Shown: piece by piece, positions 1 to 8,050 of the stretch
Layout: each line of letters starts with the position of its first letter
Position numbering within the stretch: the stretch's first letter is position 1
DNA from: DATAEY01 sp045805565
GTDB taxonomy: Bacteria > Actinomycetota > Thermoleophilia > Solirubrobacterales > Solirubrobacteraceae
Direction of reading: 5' to 3'
DNA length: 14,483 nucleotides
Assembly (NCBI GenBank): GCA_045805565.1
Contig: JBJMKZ010000051.1
Location: 1 to 14,483, forward strand
Made by a program: the position numbers and the translations under genes
The notes under the pieces: generated by a model
Told to the model about the DNA's origin: nothing
Databases searched by the model: none
What the model saw: only the letters and a program-made list of their open reading frames with translations

Positions 1-2
1 AC

Positions 3-548
3 TGGAACTACTGGTGGACCTACCTCAGCGAGCACCTGACCTCCAACGACCCCACCGGCACCGCCCAGCGGGTGCTGATCAACAGCGCCCCCCCGCAGCA
101 CAACAGCCTGGGCAGCGAGGGCGCCTACGAGCCGGCCAACGCCACCCGCAAGACCGCGGCCTCGGAGGGCTATCCCACCGTCCCGCTGTTCGCCGGCACC
201 CCGTTCAAGGTCCCCCTGCAGGAGCTCATCAGCGAGCTGTTCGGCGACCCCGCCGTCCAGCACGGCCAGAATTACTCCGCCGCCATCGACAACAAGGGCC
301 ATGCCGACTGCGAGTTCGGGCAGCAGGGCTATCCGACCAACCGCATGGCGGTCGCCATCCCCGACCGCGACTCGTCGGGCAATCGCTTCCAGGTCGTGCG
401 CGACCCCCACACCCCCGGCAACCAGGGCCCCACCTACCACGGGCGCTCCGAGGTGCCCGACGGCGAGACCTTCTCCCGCCAGCCCGAGTGGCCGCCGGCC
501 TCCCAGCTGCCCGACGCTCTGAGCACGGGGGTCTACGGCGGATGGTGA
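3..548 (+). CDS. MCE/MlaD-family protein, C-terminal part (5' end outside window)
   Basis: The frame is open from the window edge and stops with TGA at 546-548, giving about 181 residues of a protein that begins upstream. The MlaD/MCE domain itself is not in view. What is visible is a polar, Pro/Gly/Asn-rich tail: an NYWWTYLSEHL segment near the edge, an ADCEFGQQGYP segment around 294-332, and an ending in GVYGGW. These resemble the C-terminal regions of actinobacterial Mce proteins, where an NYW-type segment is followed by a Cys-x(3)-GQxGYP motif. MCE proteins are envelope-anchored subunits of ABC-type lipid or sterol importers, usually encoded in runs of several mce genes; this would be the last gene of such a run. 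The assignment rests on tail motifs only, so family membership is probable rather than certain. Confidence 0.6.
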   Translation, partial: WNYWWTYLSEHLTSNDPTGTAQRVLINSAPPQHNSLGSEGAYEPANATRKTAASEGYPTVPLFAGTPFKVPLQELISELFGDPAVQHGQNYSAAIDNKGHADCEFGQQGYPTNRMAVAIPDRDSSGNRFQVVRDPHTPGNQGPTYHGRSEVPDGETFSRQPEWPPASQLPDALSTGVYGGW

Positions 549-798
549 CGAGTCGGTCGCCCGCTGATAGTACGAGGGAATGCCCGGCCTTCACCCCGGT
601 TAGCCGGATAGGCTGACGCTCAGGAAGCGAGGCGCCGCCGGGAGGCCAGGGCCGACCGCCACCGCGATGCTCATATCGCCCGGATCGGCCGGCAACCCCA
701 GCCTGACGGACGGCGATGAGTCTCCCCCGGCAGGACGGTCTAAGGTGCCATACCCGTCGCGGGGAGTCCGGTCTCGCCGTACGAGAGGACGCATCGCC

Positions 799-1284
799 AT
801 GGAGCAGAAGATCACCCCGAACCTGTGGTTCGACACCGAGGCCGAGGAGGCCGCGGGCTTCTACACCTCCGTCTTCAAGGACTCGCGCATCGTGAACGTC
901 GCCCGCTACACCGAGGCCGGGCCGCGACCGGCCGGCATGGTGATGACCGTGGAGTTCGAGTTGGACGGTCAGCGCTTCGTCGGGATCAACGGCGGTCCGC
1001 AGTTCAAGTTCGACGAGGCGGTGTCCTTCCAGATCAACTGTGAGACCCAGGATGAGGTCGACTACTACTGGGAACGGCTGTCCGAGGGCGGGGAGGAAGG
1101 GCCCTGCGGTTGGCTCAAGGATCGCTACGGCCTGTCCTGGCAGGTGGTTCCGACCGGTATGGAGGAGTTGTTCACCGATCCGGACCCCGAGCGGGCCCGT
1201 CGCGCGATGGACGCGATGCTGGGGATGGGCAAGCTCGACATCGCCGCGCTGCGCAGCGCGGCGGACGGCGTCCCGTCGACCTGA
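799..1284 (+). CDS. VOC family protein, PhnB/3-demethylubiquinone methyltransferase-like
   Basis: 161 residues. The opening KITPNLWFDTEAEEAAGFYTS is typical of the PhnB-like branch of the vicinal oxygen chelate superfamily (ITPxLWFdxxAEEAaxFY). The second half has a GGxEgPCGWLKDRYGLSWQVVP block, also typical of that branch, and the C-terminus RAxxAMLxMgKLDIaAL matches its usual end. Function within this branch is mostly unproven. Some members are annotated as methyltransferase-like, but no SAM site is visible. The ATG at 799 was chosen because GAGAGG lies 10 bases upstream (783-788) and homology begins exactly there; the longer open frame back to 667 is not supported. The gene precedes the DGPF/ECF sigma pair by 148 bases in the same direction. 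PhnB-like and DGPF proteins often occur near ECF sigma genes, so a shared role is plausible but unproven. Confidence 0.85.
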   Translation: MEQKITPNLWFDTEAEEAAGFYTSVFKDSRIVNVARYTEAGPRPAGMVMTVEFELDGQRFVGINGGPQFKFDEAVSFQINCETQDEVDYYWERLSEGGEEGPCGWLKDRYGLSWQVVPTGMEELFTDPDPERARRAMDAMLGMGKLDIAALRSAADGVPST

Positions 1285-1370
1285 GGGCCCGGCGGCAGCC
1301 GCGCCGCCGCCAGCTCCAGGCTGCGCCTATCGATGGATTGCGAGGCGCCGGGGCCGGATCACGCGTGAGG

Positions 1371-1397
1371 TGTCCATTTCTTCGTCGGCGGTTCGTC
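1371..1397 (+). promoter_or_regulatory. Candidate ECF-type promoter upstream of the DGPF/sigma pair
   Basis: TGTCCA at 1371-1376 and CGTC at 1394-1397 are separated by 17 bases. The CGTC lies 35 bases before the ATG at 1433, leaving room for a short leader carrying the AGGAGG ribosome-binding site. ECF42-group sigma factors are reported to recognise a TGTCGA-like -35 and a CGTC/CGA-like -10 in front of DGPF genes; this is from memory of the family. The -35 here differs from TGTCGA at one base. Autoregulation by the adjacent sigma factor is inferred. Confidence 0.4.
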
Positions 1398-1432
1398 TGA
1401 GAGGCGAACGAGCTCCACGACAGGAGGAAGCG

Positions 1433-1792
1433 ATGAAGTACATGCTGCTGATCCATCAGGGCGACACCCCGACGCCACGGTCCCCGGCGGAGTGGGGGCG
1501 CCTGTCCGAGGACGATCAGAAGGCGATCTACGCCGAGTACAGGGCGATCTCCGAGGACCCAGGCGTGAGCGCCGGCGCCCAGCTGCAACCGCCCGAGATG
1601 GCTACGACCGTGCGGGTGCAGGACGGCAAGACGCTGACGACCGACGGTCCGTTCGTCGCCACCAAGGAGGCGCTGGGCGGGTACCTCATGTTCGAGGCCG
1701 ACGACATTGACGCCGCGATCGAGCTTGCGGCGCGCATCCCGGCGGCCCGCCTGGGCGGTGCGGTGGAGGTGCGGCCGGTCGTGGAGCGATAG
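1433..1792 (+). CDS. YciI-like DGPF-domain protein
   Basis: 119 residues beginning MKYMLLIHQGD, with the hallmark DGPF at residues 71-74 inside a TDGPFVATKEALGGY block, followed by an IPAAR segment and the usual VEVRPVVER ending. This is the YCII-related/DGPF family: small ferredoxin-fold dimers encoded beside ECF42-type sigma factors. Their biochemical role is unknown, although E. coli YciI-type proteins have been proposed as small enzymes. The start at 1433 is firm because a strong AGGAGG (1422-1427) lies 5 bases upstream. A candidate ECF promoter lies at 1371-1397. The stop codon TAG (1790-1792) lies directly at the junction with the sigma gene, so the two are almost certainly co-transcribed. 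The last codons also bear on how the sigma factor starts; see that entry. Confidence 0.9.
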   Translation: MKYMLLIHQGDTPTPRSPAEWGRLSEDDQKAIYAEYRAISEDPGVSAGAQLQPPEMATTVRVQDGKTLTTDGPFVATKEALGGYLMFEADDIDAAIELAARIPAARLGGAVEVRPVVER

Positions 1793-1794
1793 CG

Positions 1795-2958
<1,164 letters not shown>

Positions 2959-2996
2959 CCGGCCGCGGATCGCCGCTAGAACCGCGAATCAGCCGG
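2959..2996. terminator. Possible bulged hairpin between convergent genes
   Basis: In the gap between the sigma gene (+) and the phosphoesterase gene (-), CCGGC (2959-2963) can pair with GCCGG (2992-2996), and CGCGG (2964-2968) with CCGCG (2982-2986). A five-base bulge lies on one side and there is no T-run. It could act as a weak bidirectional terminator. The pairing may also be chance in such GC-rich DNA. Confidence 0.25.
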
Positions 2997-3951
2997 CCAC
3001 GGTGGTCGGCGGGCGCGCGGGCGGCTGACGCCAGATCCCCGTGATCGGCCGGGCCGACGCCGAGCGGCCCAGCCGCGGGAGCCCCCAGGCATCCTCGATC
3101 GTCCTCAGCAGGCTGTAGTGACCAAGCGGCGCCGACGACCTGGCCCCGGCGCGTACCGCGGGACCCACCGCCAGGGCGGGGATGTGCCCTCCGCCCCCGG
3201 CGAGGTCAGTGGCCGCACCTTCGTCGAATATCACGAACGCGACCCCGTCGGCCAGGCGTCCGGCACCAAGCAGGGCGGGCAGGAGACCTCGCAGCCAGCG
3301 ATCGCCGGTGGCGACCGAGCAGTCGTGCATGTCGTGGCACAGATCGGGCACCACGAGCGAGAAGGCGGGAAGCCGGTGTGAGGCCAGATCGCCGCGCAGC
3401 CGACTGAGCGCGACGATGTGACCGCGCCGCACCGGGCTCGCGCCGATGTCGGCGAAGTACAGGAAGGGATTGTGCCGCTTGACGTAGCGGCCGGCCTGGA
3501 TCCCGGCGAAGCCGGTGGCGGGCAGCCCCTCGGCGTAGACCCTCCAGCTGCGGCCCGCCGCGTCGAGCTCGTCGGCGAGGTTGCGTGCCCGCACCGAGCA
3601 CCGGATGCAGTCGGTGGTCACCCCGTGTGTGGACCCCGAGATCAGGGCGATGTAGTTGGGCAGGCTGGGATGGGCGACGCCGTAGTAGCGCGTCAGCAGT
3701 GCACCGGTCCGGGCCAGCCGGTTGAACGTCGGCGCCGCGGGCGAGCCGATCACCTGGCCGTAGCTGCGGTTCTCGAAGATGATCACCACCACGTGGCGCA
3801 AGCACGGGAGCTGCCGTGCCGTGGCCGGGCGACAGGGCGGCGACGCGCTCGGGGCCGACGCGCTCGGCGCGGATGTGGTCGCGGCGCCGCACGCCAGCGA
3901 AGCCGCCGCTATCGCCATCCCGGCCAGACCAGCTCGTGTGAACCCGCGCAC
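2989..3951 (-). CDS. Exported alkaline phosphatase-superfamily phosphoesterase (PF04185 type)
   Basis: 320 residues. The core matches the phospholipase C/acid phosphatase (phosphoesterase) family. HVVVIIFENRSYG (residues 53-65) carries the metal-binding Glu-Asn. AHPSLPNY follows at 93-100, VPDLCHDMHDC at 202-211, and DEG with GGGGHIP at 243-258. Such enzymes cleave phosphate mono- or diesters outside the cytoplasm; the substrate here is unknown. The N-terminus (about 20 residues) is a hydrophobic signal-like segment ending ASLACG, so Cys21 may be lipidated, although the lipobox is imperfect (Ser at -3). A Ser/Ala/Pro linker follows. GTG 3951 was chosen because GGAGGG sits 7 bases upstream (3959-3964 on the + strand) and the signal peptide begins there; the open frame reaching 4230 overlaps the divergent gene and is not supported. 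The gene is transcribed away from the M15 gene across about 160 bases. Confidence 0.85.
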   Translation of the reverse strand: MRGFTRAGLAGMAIAAASLACGAATTSAPSASAPSASPPCRPATARQLPCLRHVVVIIFENRSYGQVIGSPAAPTFNRLARTGALLTRYYGVAHPSLPNYIALISGSTHGVTTDCIRCSVRARNLADELDAAGRSWRVYAEGLPATGFAGIQAGRYVKRHNPFLYFADIGASPVRRGHIVALSRLRGDLASHRLPAFSLVVPDLCHDMHDCSVATGDRWLRGLLPALLGAGRLADGVAFVIFDEGAATDLAGGGGHIPALAVGPAVRAGARSSAPLGHYSLLRTIEDAWGLPRLGRSASARPITGIWRQPPARPPTTVAG

Positions 3952-4111
3952 CCGGTTGCCCTCCGTAGCCGCGCTCAGCGTATCGGCCGATCCGATGCCA
4001 CAGCCGCGGTCCCAGCGCGGCCGGACGTCGGTGGCGCCGCCGGGGCGACGCCCAGCCGGCTCTGCAATGACGGCTGCAGGCGCGGGTGCCCCGTGGGCGC
4101 AGAATGGCGGC

Positions 4112-5185
4112 GTGAGCGCACAGCGCCGATATCTGCGAGCGGCGGTGGCCGCCGGGACCGCGCTTGTGGCGGTGGGCGCAGCCGTCCCGGCTGCGGCAGG
4201 TCCCAGCCCCCAGCAACTGCAGGACCGCATCGCCGGGATCCAACGCCACGAGGGCGGCCTGCGGTCTTCGATTCAGTCGGACACGACGAACCTGCGACAG
4301 CTTCGAGGCCCGATCGACGATCTGCTGGTCCGCCTACACGGACTGGAGGCCAGTCTGGCCATCGAGCGGCGCCAGCTGGACGACCTCCAGGCGCAGCTGC
4401 GCACGGCGCGCGCCAAGCTCGCCTTCCTCCAAGCCCAGCTCAGGCGCGACTATGCGGCGCTGCGGGTCCAGCTGGTCGCCGACTACGAGTCGCCGCCACC
4501 CGACTGGGTGACGGTGGTCCTGGACTCACACGGGTTCGCCGACCTGCTCGAGCGGATCGACGTGCTGAGGCGCATTCAGCACGGCAACGTCCAGACGACG
4601 CTCCAGGTCAGGACCGCCCGCGCCACGGTCGCCCGCCAGGTGGGCCGGCTGGCGGACCTCGAGGCCCGCCAACAGCGCATCACCGATGCGATCCTCCTCC
4701 AGCGCCAGGAAGTGGCGCGGGTCCGGTATGCGCTCCTGGCGCGCGAGCGGTCCTACGCGCGCGATCGCGCCGGCAAGAACGCGAGGCTCAGCGACCTGCG
4801 CTCGCGCCGCCAGCGTCTCGAGCAGCGACTCTCGCGGCTCCAGGGCCCCATGGCTCTGGGCGGGCTGGTCCACGACGGGATCTACGGCTTCTTCCAGTAC
4901 CCGGGCACCAACTACAGCGTTGGCGACGAGCCCGAGCTCGCCGCCCGTCTGAACCGGCTGGGCAAGGCGCTTCACCTGCACCTGATCGGCATCTCCGGCT
5001 ACCGCTCTCCCCAGCACTCGGTCGAGGTGGGCGGTTTCGCCAACGATCCCCACACCCAGGGGGCGGCGTCCGATACGCCCGGCGTCGAGGGCGTGCCGGA
5101 AGCGACCCTGGAGCAGTTCGGGCTGACCCGTCCGTTTGGAGGCGCGGCGGAAGCCGACCACATCCAGCTGCTGGGCAGCCGGTGA
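4112..5185 (+). CDS. Secreted coiled-coil protein with C-terminal M15 (VanY/D-Ala-D-Ala carboxypeptidase-like) domain
   Basis: 357 residues from GTG 4112. A signal peptide occupies about residues 1-30 (RRYLRA, Ala/Val-rich core, AAAG). A long charged coiled coil runs from about 33 to 245, interrupted near 120-155 by a VADYESPPPDWVTVVLDSHG block like that in PcsB/CwlO-type N-terminal domains. The C-terminal domain has SGYRSPQ (295-301), H314-x(6)-D321 and E347-A-D-H350. This matches the M15 zinc-peptidase pattern (His, Asp, His ligands with a catalytic Glu three residues before the last His). M15 enzymes trim D-amino-acid bonds in peptidoglycan peptides, and the coiled coil could tether the domain to a regulator such as FtsEX in the way of CwlO/PcsB. 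That partner is inferred and is not in the window. No clear Shine-Dalgarno precedes the start, so the exact first codon is uncertain. Confidence 0.8.
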   Translation: MSAQRRYLRAAVAAGTALVAVGAAVPAAAGPSPQQLQDRIAGIQRHEGGLRSSIQSDTTNLRQLRGPIDDLLVRLHGLEASLAIERRQLDDLQAQLRTARAKLAFLQAQLRRDYAALRVQLVADYESPPPDWVTVVLDSHGFADLLERIDVLRRIQHGNVQTTLQVRTARATVARQVGRLADLEARQQRITDAILLQRQEVARVRYALLARERSYARDRAGKNARLSDLRSRRQRLEQRLSRLQGPMALGGLVHDGIYGFFQYPGTNYSVGDEPELAARLNRLGKALHLHLIGISGYRSPQHSVEVGGFANDPHTQGAASDTPGVEGVPEATLEQFGLTRPFGGAAEADHIQLLGSR

Positions 5186-5194
5186 TCGCCCCTC

Positions 5195-5218
5195 GTCAGG
5201 CCGGGGGCCCGCCCTGGT
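5195..5218. terminator. Possible hairpin terminator between convergent M15 and deacetylase genes
   Basis: CAGG (5197-5200) pairs with CCTG (5213-5216) and CGG (5202-5204) with CCG (5209-5211). One C/C mismatch separates the two short stems, and two G-U pairs could extend the base to 5195-5218. No T-run follows. It lies ten bases after the M15 stop and inside the 63-base convergent gap, which is the right place for a terminator. Confidence 0.3.
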
Positions 5219-5248
5219 CAGGGACGGCCGCTTGGCCCCGCACGCGGA

Positions 5249-6211
5249 TCAGCCGCCGGTCAGCTTCTCCGGCAGAGGCTGGTTGGGCGGCGGGGGATCG
5301 TCCATGACCAGGCGGGGCACCGTCACCAGGCGATAGCCGCGCCGTCGCAGACCGCGGACGATGGCCGGCAGCGCCCGGATGGTCTGCGCGCGATTGCCCC
5401 CGGCGTCGTGCATGAGCACGATGGCGCCCGGGCGCACGCCGCTGAGCACGTTGTGCACGATCGCCTTGACCCCGGGCTGCAGGTAGTCCTCGCTGTCGAT
5501 CGTCCACAGCACCATGAGCATCGCCCGGCGCTTGAGTGCCGCCAGCGTCGAGCGGTCGAACGAGCCGTAGGGCGGGCGGAACAGCGTCGGGCGCCCGGCG
5601 CCGTAGGGGGCGATCGCCTTCACCTGGCGATCGAGCTGACGTGCCTGGTCGGCCGCCGAGAGCTGGCTCATGGTGGGATGGGTGTAGGTGTGATCGCCGA
5701 CCGGAAACCCGGCGTCCAGCACGTCCTGCAGTCCGCTGTGGAAGGTCCTGACCTGCTCACCGACCACGAAGAAGGTGGCGGGCGCCCGTTGGCTGACCAG
5801 CGCACGCACCAGCTGGGAGGTGAACGGCCCCGGTCCGTCGTCGAAGGTCAGCGCCACCTCGCGGCGGTTGGGGGTGCCCTGCGAGATGTAGGCCGTGTAA
5901 CCGAGCACGCGGTTGATCTCGATCCGCTCGAGCTGGTGCTCGTGCGCTCGACGGCGTTGGGCCAGGCGCTTGGCCAGCGGCGCGGCCGTGCCCCGGCTGG
6001 CCGGGCTCAGCGTTCGCAGGTGGTGGGACAAAGACCCGATGACCGCCGCCACCAGGGTCCCCAGCGCCAGCAGGGCCCAGGCCGCCACCGCCCGCCGTCG
6101 CCAGATAACCCCTGGCGGGACCGGTGCCCGCGCCGTCCGCTCGGCCCTCGATCGAGGGACGCCGGCGGGTCCGGATTCCCGCCGCGGCGATGTCCCGGTG
6201 CCGGGGCGCAT
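5249..6211 (-). CDS. Membrane-anchored polysaccharide deacetylase (NodB/CE4 family)
   Basis: 320 residues. After a basic, disordered N-terminus, one membrane segment (about 41-60) is preceded by WRRR, so the catalytic part should face outside. The NodB domain has all five motifs: TFDDGP at 122-127 (catalytic base Asp and metal Asp), HTYTH at 174-178 (metal His pair), RPPYG at 212-216, W236-T-I-D239 and LMHD at 266-269. It therefore looks active as a metal-dependent N- or O-deacetylase, probably on peptidoglycan GlcNAc/MurNAc or another surface glycan; the substrate cannot be told from sequence. The ATG at 6211 is 41 bases after the stop of the upstream M23-like gene, so the two probably form one transcript. 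A longer open frame to 6685 lies entirely over the M23-like gene and was rejected. The Shine-Dalgarno is poor. Confidence 0.9.
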   Translation of the reverse strand: MRPGTGTSPRRESGPAGVPRSRAERTARAPVPPGVIWRRRAVAAWALLALGTLVAAVIGSLSHHLRTLSPASRGTAAPLAKRLAQRRRAHEHQLERIEINRVLGYTAYISQGTPNRREVALTFDDGPGPFTSQLVRALVSQRAPATFFVVGEQVRTFHSGLQDVLDAGFPVGDHTYTHPTMSQLSAADQARQLDRQVKAIAPYGAGRPTLFRPPYGSFDRSTLAALKRRAMLMVLWTIDSEDYLQPGVKAIVHNVLSGVRPGAIVLMHDAGGNRAQTIRALPAIVRGLRRRGYRLVTVPRLVMDDPPPPNQPLPEKLTGG

Positions 6212-6252
6212 CCGCTCGACTATGGCAGCGCGGCCGGCACGAGGTCGCCAGG

Positions 6253-7065
6253 CTAGCCGCGCGGGTACGCGCGCCGAAGCAGGGCGAGCATCTCGGGCGA
6301 GGTCTCGCCGAACGCCGGACAGCAGGGGCCTCCGCCCGGGGCGCTGATGCCGATCTCCAGGTGCGGCCCGGTGGAGATCCCGACGACCCCGCAGCCGATC
6401 TGGGCGATCGGCTGGCCGGCCCGGACCTGGGTCCCGACCGGGACCAGCGCCGGCGCGGCATGGCCGTAGTAGATGAAGCGCCCGGCGTAGGGGCCGTGGT
6501 CGATGCGCAGCACCGGTGCCCAGGGGCCGAAGCCGCCGATGCCCTCCTGGACGATCGTGCCGCTGGTCATCGCCACCTCGGTGGCCTGCTCGCCGCAGCC
6601 GAAGGTGGCGATGTCGACTCCCTGATCCTGCGTCCAGGTCTGGGGCGGCAGGACGTGGCTCAGCGGCTGGATCGGGAACACCCATGCCCCGGGCGGCACG
6701 AGTGCCCCGGCCCTGTACGCCTCCGCCAGCTCCCTGCGTACTTCGGCATCCGATGGAGCGCCCGGGCTGACTCCCGTGTACTCGTGTGTGCGCGCGTCGA
6801 TCGTGGGCAGGGCATCGGCCCCGCCCACCTTTCCGTGCGGATGGCGGGCGAGCTTGGCGTCGCGGGCCGAATGGACCTGCGCCGTCCGGCGCTGGCGCCG
6901 GTGCAGGGCGCGGTCCGCCCGGATGACCGCACTCAGCGAGATCAGATGGCGGTCGCGCAGTCGCCCGCGCGCGACGGGAGCCGGCGCGACCGCCAGCGCC
7001 ACCCCGGTGGTCAGGACCCCGAGCAGCGCCGCCGCCGTGGTCGCCGCGTGGAATCGGCGCCGCAT
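6253..7065 (-). CDS. Exported M23-like (LytM-fold) protein with altered metal site
   Basis: 270 residues with a signal peptide (about 1-32, basic MRRR then an Ala/Leu-rich core). A charged middle region precedes an M23 fold from about 125: WTQDQGVDI (144-152), a GTIVQEG beta-strand block, YYGH (199-202), the GTxVxAGQPIAQIG strand typical of M23 beta-barrels, and GPHLEIGI (233-240). In LytM-type enzymes zinc is held by His and Asp of HxGxD and by the second His of HxH. Here the first His is Asp147 (DQGVD) and the last is Glu237 (HLE), while Asp151, His202 and His235 remain. Activity may therefore be lost or use a different metal. Cys157, Cys225 and Cys248/249 could form disulfides. The gene is upstream of, and probably co-transcribed with, the deacetylase. 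The ATG at 7065 fits the signal peptide. Confidence 0.8.
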   Translation of the reverse strand: MRRRFHAATTAAALLGVLTTGVALAVAPAPVARGRLRDRHLISLSAVIRADRALHRRQRRTAQVHSARDAKLARHPHGKVGGADALPTIDARTHEYTGVSPGAPSDAEVRRELAEAYRAGALVPPGAWVFPIQPLSHVLPPQTWTQDQGVDIATFGCGEQATEVAMTSGTIVQEGIGGFGPWAPVLRIDHGPYAGRFIYYGHAAPALVPVGTQVRAGQPIAQIGCGVVGISTGPHLEIGISAPGGGPCCPAFGETSPEMLALLRRAYPRG

Positions 7066-7196
7066 CGGGGCGCCAGTATGCCAGTGCCTGCGCCCCCGGG
7101 CTGCCGATGGGGTTACATGCCGATGGCGACCCGGCGACGGCGGTGTCCGAGACCCGGTGACCGCCGGCCGCGCGGCTAGGTCAGGCGCGCCACGAC

Positions 7197-7226
7197 GGCC
7201 CGCGAGCTTCCTGGAGCTCGCGGGCC
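7197..7226 (-). terminator. Perfect 12-bp hairpin downstream of the lipoprotein gene
   Basis: GGCCCGCGAGCT (7197-7208) and AGCTCGCGGGCC (7215-7226) are exact reverse complements separated by the six bases TCCTGG. The hairpin begins 22 bases after the lipoprotein stop codon on the minus strand. No T-run follows on either strand, so it would be an atypical intrinsic terminator, or an RNA end that blocks 3' exonucleases. It also insulates the M23-like/deacetylase pair downstream. Confidence 0.65.
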
Positions 7227-7248
7227 GCCGGCGGGCGTGCGGCCGCGG

Positions 7249-7995
7249 TCAGCTGCAGCCGACGAGTTGCTTGTTGGCGGCCGGGCTCCGCTCCTGGAGC
7301 AGGCCGACGCCCCGGGCGTAGAGCTTGACCTCACGCTCGCGGTCGGGGAGCACCCAGCCGTCGATCTGGATGGCATGGCTGTAGTCGCCCGCCGGGACGC
7401 CGACGCGCGACACGGTGCGCTTGACCAGGTTGCTCTCGGAACCCTGTCCCGGGATGTTCTCGATCGCGAAACGCTGTCCGGGCACCGGCCTGGCGGGCAT
7501 GGCGACGCCGAGCGCCTTGGTCTCACGCCCGTAGCGGAACGCACCCTCGTGACTGACGACCTGCCCGTGCTGGTAGTAGTTGACGTCCTCGCCGAGGTAA
7601 TAGACGGTCCCGTCATCGGCCTGGGCATAGTGGTCGAGGGCGACTTCATGCAGCTTGCCGGCCTCGTAGGAGCGGTCCTCGACGATGGCGGCCTGGACGC
7701 GTTGGCCGTTGATGGTGAACGAGTGGGTGATCGGCAGCAATCTGCGAACCGAACGCGCGAGCTTGCCGTCGTCCACGCCCCGAAGCTCGGAGCAGCGGCG
7801 GATGGACAGGGGCAGCCACGGATTGGTGATGCGGGTGGGGTGGCTGAAACGCATCGCTGCACCAGGGCCCGGCGTCGGCCCCGGGACGACTGTGGACTGA
7901 CCGCAGGCCGCACCGCCGAGCCCGGCCAGCGCGGCGACGATGGCCGCGGTCAGCGGCTTGCGCAACAAGGGGAGGTGATGACTTTGAGGTCTCAT
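7249..7995 (-). CDS. Putative lipoprotein of an uncharacterised actinobacterial family
   Basis: 248 residues from ATG 7995. The N-terminus is a signal peptide (RKPLTAAIVAALAGLGGAAC) ending at Cys31, a probable lipidation site although the residue at -3 is Gly. The mature part has features I recognise from a widespread hypothetical family: RITNPWLPL near residue 56, an E/DHYAQxDDGTVYYLGED block at about 119-137, a MPARPVPGQRF segment at about 166-176, VPAGDYSHA, and a KLYARGVGLLQE ending. No enzymatic motif is evident and the function is unknown; a surface-exposed beta-rich protein is likely. A TACGGT hexamer (8004-8009, minus strand) lies 8 bases before the ATG and there is no Shine-Dalgarno, suggesting a near-leaderless transcript. 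A 12-bp hairpin follows the gene. A GTG at 8046 would extend it without adding homology. Confidence 0.75.
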   Translation of the reverse strand: MRPQSHHLPLLRKPLTAAIVAALAGLGGAACGQSTVVPGPTPGPGAAMRFSHPTRITNPWLPLSIRRCSELRGVDDGKLARSVRRLLPITHSFTINGQRVQAAIVEDRSYEAGKLHEVALDHYAQADDGTVYYLGEDVNYYQHGQVVSHEGAFRYGRETKALGVAMPARPVPGQRFAIENIPGQGSESNLVKRTVSRVGVPAGDYSHAIQIDGWVLPDREREVKLYARGVGLLQERSPAANKQLVGCS

Positions 7996-8003
7996 GGGGC
8001 CGC

Positions 8004-8009
8004 ACCGTA
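8004..8009 (-). promoter_or_regulatory. Candidate -10 element (TACGGT) of the lipoprotein gene
   Basis: On the minus strand TACGGT fits the actinobacterial TANNNT -10 pattern and ends 8 bases before the ATG at 7995. No -35 hexamer is recognisable. One of several genes here with the same arrangement. Confidence 0.4.
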
Positions 8010-8050
8010 GGGTGCCTGAATGAGAGTGGGATGAGAGCCGTTGCACGCAA

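Noticed and set aside
772..786. Small hairpin (TCTCG/CGAGA) just before the 799 start, possibly masking its ribosome-binding site
   Set aside because: Only five base pairs and easily chance. There is no sign of a riboswitch or attenuator.
549..798. Possible small gene or regulatory RNA in the longest gene-free gap
   Set aside because: No open frame with a good ribosome-binding site and recognisable product, and no stable hairpin. TAAGGT near 741 fits TANNNT but has no supporting -35.
3418..5307. Long 629-codon open frame on the + strand
   Set aside because: It runs over the start of the phosphoesterase gene and in another frame over the M15 gene. Its product is Arg/Pro/Gly-rich without motifs, as expected for a shadow in GC-rich DNA.
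6212..6685. Longer N-terminus for the deacetylase
   Set aside because: It lies wholly over the M23-like coding region in a different frame. The membrane anchor and a plausible ATG are found at 6211.
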